The notes below the pieces were generated by a model that saw nothing but the letters and a program-made list of their open reading frames with translations, was not told where the DNA came from and ran no database searches. Below, piece by piece: positions 1 to 8,429 of a DNA stretch of 64,000 nt. The DNA comes from Elephas maximus indicus (Eukaryota > Chordata > Mammalia > Proboscidea > Elephantidae): assembly GCF_024166365.1 (NCBI RefSeq), contig NC_064844.1, positions 4,114,001 through 4,178,000 on the forward strand, read 5' to 3'. Each line of letters opens with the position of its first letter. The first letter of the stretch is position 1. A program made the translations under genes and the position numbers.

Positions 1-406
1 GAAACTGTCTCTAGCCTAAAGGTGTGAGTTGAGGCAGGTGTGGCAGTTTGGAGAAGGCATAGGAATGTAGGACCTGTTCGGCTCCCTTGCATATTCAACT
101 TCCACTTGATGATCAAATGTTACTAGGCAGAACAAACTTTATGGCTGGGTTGGTTGGAGAACACACAGTTCACTACCAGTAGTATGAGCCAGGTAGAATA
201 CCATGGTCAGACAGTCTCCTCCAGAGCTAGCACCAAACCAGGAACTTTTCACAAAATGTTAGCTACTGAAGAGGGCACGGGCTTTGTCCAAACTTGAGAG
301 CCCTTCTCCGTGATTCTTCTACCTAGAGTAAAAAGAGTAGCAAGTCTATATTTAGCATTCCAGTCGGCTACAGAAAGTTCAAGTCCCATGAGAACTTCCA
401 GGTCAT

Positions 407-563
407 AAAAACCAACTGTTGCCATTGAGTCGATTCAGTCTCATAGCGACCCTATAGGGCAGAGTAGAACTGCTCCCTAGGGTTTCCAAGTAGCGGCTGG
501 TGGATTCAAACTGCCAACCTTTTGGTTAGCAGCAGAGCTTTTTACCACTACACCACCAGGGCT
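407..563 (-). repeat. AfroSINE, short form
   Basis: Reverse-complement copy: the tail (ccattgagtcgattc) comes first, and the tRNA-like head (ggttagcagc...ccaccagggct) ends at 563. Confidence 0.9.
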
Positions 564-2242
564 AGTTACTTGCACTGAAATCCTAGACCAGGTGCTAAGT
601 TTTCTTTTATTATGGACCACAATCATAGATAGACAAATTTTGACTTATCTTTTTAATGGTAGAGTAAGACATACAAACATGTTGCATCCAAAATTTACAT
701 ACCCACTTTGAAAAGAATAGCCTAGAATGTCACAGATCTTCAAACACCAGAGCTCTTCATTTTTACAGAAATTTATAGTCACACATATATATTAGTGAGA
801 CATCGAGGACCCTTGCTACTTTCTGATCGTCACGTCCTATCAGCACGAAGTAATACGTGTATTGGATGAGGATGACGTCCTATGCAATGGTAAGATGGTC
901 AAGATCTCAGCAAAGTAGACTGCAGCATAGTGTTTGAGAGCTAACATATCCTTCTGGTATGAAAATAAAGATTTACTGCGCCGTGTCAATGAAGGCAATC
1001 TTCAAAATAGAAAAAAAAAAAAGTTTTGGTTACATCCATAACTACACCCTAGGTGCTAAGTGTTATCTAATTTACCCTGGTAGAGAGACCAACATTGCAG
1101 TGGCAGCCACAACTAGATCCTGAACTGATTTCGCTTCCAACAATCCACCGTCATTCTCAAAACCTATCAGATTGCTGAAGCCAATCACCAAACCTACATC
1201 TTTCGGGAAGCACTAATCTCTGCAACACCTCCAGGGTTGTGGTGTTCCTGTTCATTCCCTATTTTGACAGAAAAAGACAATGCCAAATGGCTTTCGTTTG
1301 GCCCTTCTAAAAATAACAGCCCTTACTTTACAGGTCAGGGAAACTGTATAGGAATTCTGCCAGTTTTCTGGAATATCCATTCCAATAATTCACTCAGGAT
1401 TTGAGAAAATGACCCTAAGATGAATTTGGGGGTCCCATTGGGTCTTCCAGGAAATAAACTCAGTCAGAACTTCATTTTTCACCTGGACTCTATAATGATC
1501 CCCAGCTCTGACCAGCTGGCTATAGTGGAATTATAGGTCCCCAGGAATCAATGATAACTTTGAGCCAATATTTAGTATTTCCCAAGTTTAAGTATTTCCC
1601 TTTTTTCAGTGAGCAAGTTCAGATGAATGGCTGCCGGCCCTTTTTGGAAGGATAAGGCAGAAGGTTCACACTTCCCTTGTGTAGTCTTCCAGCGGTCTCT
1701 TCCCTCATAGGTACTACCCTCCCCTTCATTGCATGATGCTGGGCCTGTGAACCCAAGGCCTCTGTTCCCCAGACCGAGAACAGCGTTGGTCAGATAAATG
1801 AAGGCACACCTTCATTGGTGGCTGTCAGTTTATCCCTGGGGACCCTATGGTTAACTAACTGCAGCCAGAGATTTCTGCTACTGAAGCCATTCCCTGATCC
1901 CGGAGTGGAGCACCTGGCTGTGAAAACAACACCCACTTTGCTTCAGACTGTTAACAGCCGTCACCTGGACCAGGGCTCAGCTGGCTTCCCACATCCCCAC
2001 TGAGATCGGGAATACCATCTTTATTGCAGCTTCTCCCATAAGCTTTCCCAGCCCAGGGGGACAGGGGTGGGGAGGGGGGAAGCCAGCAGACCTCTTTTAT
2101 AAATATTTGGGCATTTCCTTTTCTGCTCTATTTTTATGGGCAAGGGAGAGGACTCTTCAGAGCCCTGGCAGAATATAGGGGTGAGACATGTGATCCATCC
2201 AATCTACCTTCTTATCTCCAAAAGTCTTTAAATTCTTTCCTC

Positions 2243-2292
2243 TACATTGTGCCAACGACGGCACTGGGTTTTTCTGGGTTACATTGTGCCAA
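2243..2292 (+). repeat. 24-bp AfroSINE tail insertion with 13-bp target duplication
   Basis: The bases at 2256-2279 (cgacggcactggg... plus T-rich end) are the extreme 3' end of an AfroSINE. They are flanked by perfect copies of tacattgtgccaa at 2243-2255 and 2280-2292. Confidence 0.8.
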
Positions 2293-2563
2293 GGGCTTTC
2301 TGGCCTTCTTTTCCCCCCCTACCAAATGAGACCAGCAGTAGGTTCCTGTTTGCTTTAGCAAACCCAGGAAACCGTTAAAACCATAGCCAACCTCCTGAGC
2401 TAACGTGCTCAGTGCAGTTTATGTTGTGTGTGAACTCATCAAAATGAATGCAGCCTGTTTGTGTTCAGAAAAAAACAAACAACAACTTAGATTTCCAACC
2501 CTGACTAAACAATAAAATAATATGGGGTGTTTTAAAAATATACGATGCCTATGATGGTGCCAA

Positions 2564-2730
2564 GGGCCCTGCTGGCATGGTGGTTAAGAGCTAGGCTGCT
2601 AACCAAAAGGTTGGCAGTTTGAATCCACCAGGCACTCCTTGGAAACCCTATGGGGCAGTTCTACTCGGTCGTATAGGGTCGCTATGAGTCGGAATTGACT
2701 CGATGGCAATGGTTTTTTTTTTTTTTTTTT
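2564..2730 (+). repeat. AfroSINE, short form, with poly(T)-rich tail
   Basis: The head gggccctgctggcatggtgg and the tail cgatggcaatgg are both present. The 3' end runs into about 18 T. Confidence 0.9.
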
Positions 2731-2943
2731 ATGACAGTGCCAGAGGTATAGCTAAGGTATGGTAGGCAGGGCACCTACCCTTGGTGCCGCTACAGGAGGA
2801 GCTAATGAGCAATTTCTATTGGCCATTGTAGGTTCCATTGCCAGCTGTGAGAGATCTTACAGCAATTTAAAACTAATTGCCATAGGCGCTACTTTCCGTC
2901 GACAACCTTCTGTAACACGCTCCCTACTCCCAGACATTTAAAT

Positions 2944-3031
2944 CAGAATCTGTGGGACTGGACCTAGCAGCTGTATTTTTTCAAACCCTCCCAAGTGATT
3001 CTGATGCATGGCGAGGTTTGAGAACCACTAC
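2944..3031 (-). repeat. MER5A-like hAT fragment
   Basis: The phrase agtgattctgatgcatgg followed by gtttgagaaccacta matches one terminus of MER5A in reverse orientation. Confidence 0.6.
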
Positions 3032-3083
3032 TTTAGAAGTTCTTAAACACTTCTAAGGTTTTCACTACTGCCTGAGTCCTAAT

Positions 3084-3240
3084 GGGAAACCCTGGTGGCG
3101 TAGTGGTTAAGCGCTACGGCTGCTAACTAAAGGGTCGGCAGTTCGAATCTACCAGGTGCTCCCTGGAAACTCTGTGGGACAGTTCTACTCTGTCCTATAG
3201 GGTCGCTATGAGTCGGAATCGACTTGACGGCACTGGGTTT
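3084..3240 (+). repeat. AfroSINE, first of a tandem pair
   Basis: Full-length short form from gggaaaccctggtggcgtag to cgacttgacggcactggg. A second copy in the same orientation starts 12 bp later. Confidence 0.92.
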
Positions 3241-3251
3241 GATGTCCTAAT

Positions 3252-3400
3252 GGGAGCCCCGTGGTTAAGCACTACAGCTGCTAACCAAAGGGTCGGCAGT
3301 TCGAATCCCCCAGGAAACCCTCTGGGGCAGTTCTACCCTATCCTTAGAGTCACTATGGGTTGTAATCAACTTCATGGCAATGTGCTTGGGTTTTTGGTTT
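3252..3400 (+). repeat. AfroSINE, second of a tandem pair
   Basis: The head has lost a few bases (gggagccccgtggttaagc). The B-box-like gttcgaatcccc is intact. Confidence 0.9.
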
Positions 3401-3646
3401 TTTATATCCTAATAACCCACATTTATAAATTCTTCTAAGATCTTTCTTCTGAGCTTCAGCTCAAACCCACTATTTCTCTCTTTGCTCCCTCTCCCCAGTT
3501 TTCCAGGATGCTAGAGGTATACACAATCTAAAACGGATAATCATATATTTGCACACTTGCCATCTGCCAGGAGCTGGGCCAAGCTCAGAGTCAACGAACC
3601 AATCCTAGTCCCTGCCTTCTTTGTGCTTGCACTTGGATGCCTACGG

Positions 3647-3859
3647 CAGGGTTTCTCAACCTCCACATTTTGGGCTGGAATAATTCTTTGGTGTGGGGGG
3701 CTGCCTTGTACCCTGTAAGATGTTTAGCAACATCCCCGGTCTCTACCCACCAGATTCCTGGTGCACTCTATGCCCATCCCCAGCTGTGACAACTAAAACT
3801 GTCTCCAGACATTGCCAAATGTTTCCTGGGGACAAAATTGCTTTTGCTGAGAACCACTG
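3647..3859 (-). mobile_element. MER20 (non-autonomous hAT-Charlie DNA transposon)
   Basis: The 213-bp copy has inverted ends cagggtttctcaac and gctgagaaccactg. It is flanked by 8-bp target duplications gcctacgg (3639-3646) and gcctatgg (3860-3867), 7 of 8 matching. Internal phrases such as tgtctccagacattgccaaa match MER20. Confidence 0.85.
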
Positions 3860-3930
3860 GCCTATGGTCATCTCTAAATAAAGGTTTCATGAGAATCTAC
3901 ATTTTAACATCTTGTATACTAAATACAAAT

Positions 3931-4087
3931 GGGCCCTGGTGGCACAGTGGTTAAGAGCTCAGGCTGCTAACTAAAAGGTCAGCAGTTGTAACCCACCAGC
4001 TGTTCTTTGGAAACCCTAGGGGACGGTTCTACTCTGCTCTATAGGGTCGCTGTCAGTTGGAATTGACTCGACTGGCAATGGGTTTTT
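3931..4087 (+). repeat. AfroSINE, short form
   Basis: Runs from gggccctggtggcacagtgg to gactggcaatgggttttt. The B box is degenerate (gttgtaacccacc). Confidence 0.9.
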
Positions 4088-4199
4088 GTATTAAGTATAT
4101 TATTTTATCCCTTCATTGTCTCTAATCTTGGATGTTTGTACCATTATCGAGCCAGTTATTTCTTCAGGAGTTACAAAATGGTCGTTTTCAGCAGGTTTA

Positions 4200-4535
4200 C
4201 TTCCTATTTTTTTAATTTTAAAAAATTTTCTTTGTGCTTTAAGTGAAAGTTTACAACTCAAGTCAGTCTCTCATACAAAAATTTATATACACCTTGCTAT
4301 GACGGCACTGGGGTTTGTTTTTATGTACTCCTAGTTAGTCCCCCTAATGAGACAGCACACTCCTTCTCTCCACCCTGTATTTCCTTGTCCATTCAGCCAG
4401 CTTCTGACCCCCTCTGCCTTCTCATCTCCCCTCCAGACAGGAGCTGCCCACATAGTCTCATGTGTCTACTTGAGCCAAGAAGCTCACTCCTCACCAGTAT
4501 CATTTTCTATCTTATAGTCCATTCTAATCCCTCAG
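4200..4535 (-). mobile_element. L1 3' UTR fragment, antisense
   Basis: The stretch parallels the 3' UTR of the antisense L1s at 25835 and 34611 (gctttaagtgaaagtttaca, ccttctcatctcccctccag). A short SINE-tail-like sequence interrupts it at about 4299-4324. Confidence 0.8.
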
Positions 4536-4559
4536 CTGGCTTATTTTTGACACACACAA

Positions 4560-4740
4560 TTTGAGACTTTTTTTTATTAGGTATCTAAAATGGAGACATC
4601 ATTTAGTAGCTAGGTATTCAAGTCTGAATGCCAGGGCTGGAGGGAGAACTCTGTAAGTCATCAGCATATGGCTGGCATTGAATATCCACAGACTAGATGG
4701 GATTACTAAGGGCAGAGGGGAGGTGAAGAAAACGGTCCAG
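4560..4740 (+). repeat. Ancient interspersed repeat fragment, family not assigned
   Basis: The phrase gtcatcagcatatggctggc followed by gatgggattactaaggg is a widely shared old mammalian repeat that I recognise but cannot name with certainty. Confidence 0.35.
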
Positions 4741-4861
4741 CCGTCAGCACTGTGGCATCCCTACTGTTACAGCCAGACGGAGAGGAAGAGCCAGAAAAGG
4801 GCTAGAAAGGCAGGATTTAAGTCCTTAACATCATTTCTTTTAACTTTTTCTTTCCCATCAA

Positions 4862-5300
4862 GCCCTCACCATCTCTTCCTTGGACTATGGGAATTGTCTC
4901 CTAATCGGTCTCATCTTGCACAGAGCTCTCTGAGTAATTTTTCTAAAAGCTAAATCACATCAATTCCCAGATTAAAACCCTTTAATAACTCTGTATTGCC
5001 TTTAGGATAAAGTCCAAATACCTGCTATGACCATATGAGACTCTCTCTGATGTGTTTCTTGGCTACTTGCTCAGACTCACCTGTTGCCATGGCCCATCCC
5101 TCGCCTGTAAGCATCTCATGGCAGTTTCCACAAACAGTCCAAAGTGTTAATGTTTCTATAATTTTATTAAACTCCCTTTGTGGGAAAATTTGTTTTGCTT
5201 GGTGAACACCTAACTCGTATTTTAAGACTCACCTAAAGGCAACTCACTAATTAAATCCTTTCCCAACCCTAGCTAGGTAGAACTAACCATGCTTATTTTT
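4862..5300 (+). mobile_element. L2 (ancient LINE) fragment
   Basis: The run aaaacccttt...ctctgtattgcctttaggataaagtccaaa, with ctcacctgttgccatg later, matches the 3' part of L2. The AfroSINE at 5306 separates it from a possible continuation at 5520-5600. Confidence 0.6.
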
Positions 5301-5305
5301 CCTCC

Positions 5306-5518
5306 AAGGAGTCCCTGGGTGGCACACACAGTTAAGCACTCAACAATTAACTGCGAGGTTAGCCGTTGGAACTCAACCAGAGGCCCCTCAGAAGACAGGC
5401 CTGGACATCTTCTGAGAGGTCACAGCCTTGAAAACCCTGTGGAATGGCTCTACTCTGACACACTTGGGGCTGCAATGAATCAGAGCTGACCTTTCAGGAA
5501 CTAGTTTGGTTTTGGTTT
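5306..5518 (+). repeat. AfroSINE relative, diverged subfamily with gaggccccTCAGAAG middle
   Basis: The head ggagtccctgggtggcacac is followed by a middle part (gaagacaggcctggacatct) unlike the standard long form. It then ends in aatcagagctgacc and a gtttggttttggtt tail. The same type recurs at 17003, 24308 and 43922 (antisense). Confidence 0.8.
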
Positions 5519-5731
5519 ATTCTGCCTCTGCTCTGTGTTTGGGGGTGTCTCTCAAAACGTGACTTTCATGCCCTGCTCTATGCACCACGTACAGATGCGA
5601 TCACTTATTTTCTCTTCAATTAATTAACTTAGACTAGACCTTAAATCCCATACTGGATTAAAAAAAAAAAAAAAAAGTATTTTCCTCTTTGTGTTCCCTC
5701 TGTCCAATTTTCTGAGGTCCTGGAGGAGTGT

Positions 5732-6312
5732 CTTAGGCTGGGTTCTCCAGAAAAGCAAAACCAGCAAAGTGTATAAATATATACAGAGAGAGAGCAAGAC
5801 AGAGATTTATATCAAGGAAACGGCTCACATGGCTGTAGAGGTTGGAAAGTCTCAAGTCTGCGAGTCAGACTGGGGGCTACTCTTGACTTACCTAGCTGCA
5901 GGAGCTGGCAAACTCAAGATTGGCAGGTCAGACAGCAGGCTTCTGGCTCACAGGCTGCGGAGGCTGATGAATCCCAAGATCGGCAGGTAACAGGGCAGGT
6001 AAGCTGTTAGGTCAATTGCCAAGAATCAGAGGTCAGGTCAAGAGGAGCCAGCTGCAGGATCCAGCGTAAGCAAAAGCCTGCCATCCATGCCAGAAAGTCC
6101 ACCTACATTGGATGCGGGCTTCAACCCCACGGAAACTCCCTTTCAACTGATTGGTTGCTCACAACAGATCTCATCATGGAGGGGATTACATTACATCAGA
6201 TCTCATTATGGAGATGATTACATCATTACATAGCTGCCAAACTACATCATAACCACCAAACCACTGAGAATCATTGCCCAGCCAAGTTGACACACAACTT
6301 TAACCATCACAA
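5732..6312. mobile_element. LTR-like interspersed repeat
   Basis: The region begins ggctgggttctccagaaaag, has a uagagag-like purine run, and ends ccaagttgacacacaacttt aaccatcaca. It resembles a common mammalian ERVL/MaLR-type LTR. It also contains short internal duplications (acatcagatctcat at about 6164 and 6195). Confidence 0.5.
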
Positions 6313-6837
6313 GGCTTATACAAAGTAAAAAGGGTATTCAGATGCGTATTCGCTCTGCCGTAGTCATCAGGGCTCTTAAAAAAAAAAAATCCTAGTTCTT
6401 TTAAGCACACAGTGGGTATATGTTTTTGCTCCCTTGAAGAAAGAAGTAGCCATGTTACTTTTTTGTCAGCGAAATATAAGCAGAAACGACATGTTTCACT
6501 TCCTTGTGGAAGCCTTTAAGACCTTCCCTTGTTTTGATTTTTTGATTATTTTTCCTTCTGCTGCAGTGGTTTGCGGAAGCATGTTTTGGAATGGAGTCTT
6601 CATCAGCCTGGGTCTGTTTCACTGTGATGAACACCTCAACCTGTTGGAATGTAGCATGAGTAAGAAAATAATTTTTCTTGTTTTTGTATTAAGGTTTTGG
6701 AATTTTTGTTGACACAGCATGACCTAGTATATTCTGGCTGACTGACACTCCAAGTAGGGAGAGCATAGAATCTAACGATTCTAGCAAGTAAAGCTGGTAA
6801 CCAAGCCTGCCAAGTTTTCTCGCCTTTGTTTTTGACA

Positions 6838-7023
6838 TTTGAGGCCAGGAAATTCTTGGTTATGGAGCTGTCTTGTGCATCGTATGATGTTTAACAACGT
6901 CCTTGGCTTCTACCCACTACATTCCAGTAGCACCTCCCACCTCTACTCCTGCCACTAGCTGTCTCCAGGCATTGTCAAATGTCTCCTGGGGGTCAAAATC
7001 ACCCCCAGTTGAAAACCAGTGCT
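6838..7023 (-). mobile_element. MER20 fragment, second copy
   Basis: cttctacccactacattcca and tgtctccaggcattgtcaaa match the copy at 3647. The right end is tgaaaaccagtgct; the left terminal repeat is missing. Confidence 0.75.
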
Positions 7024-7284
7024 AAAGGGGATACAGGCCTGCTGTTGATGCAATTCTCTACTCAGGCTGATATAGATCTTTGAGAGAAACGTCATTCAGA
7101 CGGTGCTGAGTCTGCCAATGTGCCCTTTGATTGCACCCGAAGAGTTACAGTGCATAGGGCTTAGCTACTCCAAAATCAAAGGGCCCACAACACCCTCCTG
7201 GCCACCCCAGAAGAATGGCATTAGAACTGATTTACATGTCTGCTTGCTAAAACGCACAGTTATGCCCCACTCCCAGAGTCTGGA

Positions 7285-7397
7285 ATCCCCCAGGTCTGGG
7301 ACGGGTGTGTGTGTGTACATTTGCACTTCTATGAAGTTCCCAGGTGATGCTGATGCTGCTGGTTCTGGGATCACATCTTAAGAACTACTGCTTTCAT
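7285..7397 (+). mobile_element. MER5A fragment
   Basis: The phrase gttcccaggtgatgctgatg followed by ctgctggttctgggatcaca and aagaactactg matches the right half of MER5A. Confidence 0.75.
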
Positions 7398-8187
7398 GTA
7401 ATTTATATTTAACAGCTGCTGCGGCATTCATGTTTTCCCCTACATATCCAGAATACTGTGACAATTCTTGCCAAACCTGAAGCATTTTTAAGAATTCTAA
7501 CTTTAGTGCATTTCGAGGGCAAGAAAAATCAGAAGGGGCATCTCTGATACATCTTTGCACAGATTTTGGTCTATTGCAATGTTTTGCAAATAGCAGGGCT
7601 CAAAAAACTTGATGCATCGAGCACTAATTGGAATATCGCATGGTAAATATTAATAAGTTCCTTACTTAATCAGCTTTCCTAAAAGGGAAGGAATGATTAT
7701 CGTTCCTCAGAAAAATACAGGTAGGGTTGTCAGAGATAAACTATTTGTGAGGACAGTAGATCAGAACTGAGTCTCAATATAGATTTTATCGTATGTATAG
7801 TCTGTCTCTCAAACATATCTATAATTAAACTTGGTAATCCACAGAAATATGTTGTAAATGATACACTGAAGGTAATGTAATGGTTTAATATACTGTCATA
7901 TATTGTAATAATTCCGTGGTGCGGGCATACAGGAAAGGCCACTAAGGGATTTCATCGTGGAAAGGGAAGTGACAGGTTCTGGATAGCAGAAGGGCTACAA
8001 TACCCCGGCTGCAAAACCATCCTACACTGGGAGAAACCCCAAAGTTGTAGCGGTATGTCAATGGAGTCAAACGAAGTCATCAAAAGCGCTCTTGGGACAA
8101 TCAAGGCTGGAACGCAGAGCTGCCAACTTGGAAGCATTTTGTGCTCCCGCCCCCCGCTGAGCCCCGCCCAGCCGACACTAGGCCTCC

Positions 8188-8210
8188 ACTTCCGCTTCCG
8201 CCCGCGGAAG
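8188..8210. promoter_or_regulatory. Cluster of ETS-type sites
   Basis: Two CTTCCG cores in direct repeat and one CGGAAG in the opposite orientation lie within 23 bp, about 130-155 bp upstream of the ATG. This fits GABPA/ELK-type sites common in CpG-island promoters. Confidence 0.5.
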
Positions 8211-8273
8211 CCGCGAGGCGTTTTCCCGCCAAGACCCGGGTTTCCGCCTCGGGAACGCGGGCGGCAGCGGGAC

Positions 8274-8285
8274 TGCGCATGTGCG
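8274..8285. promoter_or_regulatory. NRF1-like site
   Basis: TGCGCATGTGCG differs from the palindromic NRF1 consensus TGCGCATGCGCA at two positions. It lies about 60 bp upstream of the FANCL ATG and itself contains an out-of-frame ATG at 8279. Confidence 0.5.
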
Positions 8286-8342
8286 AGGTCTGGTCCCGCT
8301 TCCAAGCCGCCTGCGGCCCGCGGACGCCGAGCTCTGGCGGTG

Positions 8343-8429
8343 ATGGACACGAGCCTGCTGCGCCAGTGCCCGTTGCTTCTGCCCCAGAACCGGGAGAAAA
8401 CCGTCTATGAGGGATTCATTTCGGCTCAG
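8343..8429 (+). CDS. FANCL: FANCL exon 1 (coding part), start of ELF domain
   Basis: The exon holds 29 codons from ATG 8343 to the phase-0 donor at 8430 (CAG|GTACTC). The residues after the start, [20 protein letters not shown], follow human FANCL from about residue 5. The human start codon aligns to CTG at 8334-8336, so I chose the first available ATG, which aligns to human Thr4. Its context is strong (G at -3 and G at +4). The frame is open further upstream to at least 8055, so a longer N-terminus cannot be excluded from sequence alone. The donor departs from the usual GTRAGT at positions +4 and +5. If intron 1 were retained, the frame would end at 8502-8504. Confidence 0.93.

Larger units (their letters stand above)
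1..8130. other. Intergenic DNA upstream of FANCL
   Basis: No exon of a recognisable gene is seen here. About half is repeat-derived, as itemised below. Stretches 1-406, 564-2242, 6311-6837 and 7398-8130 gave nothing I can name. From memory, human FANCL and VRK2 meet tail to tail and the DNA upstream of FANCL is gene-poor, which agrees with this content. Confidence 0.7.

Noticed and set aside
770..1010. Segment with two acgtcctat motifs and a CRE-like tgacgtc, possibly a regulatory or pseudogene fragment
   Set aside because: I could not match it to a gene or repeat; the motifs alone are too short to support a call.
3267..3316. tRNA-like A and B boxes in SINE heads, here and in the other copies
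   Set aside because: No cloverleaf with intact acceptor and anticodon arms; these are SINE promoters and not tRNA genes.
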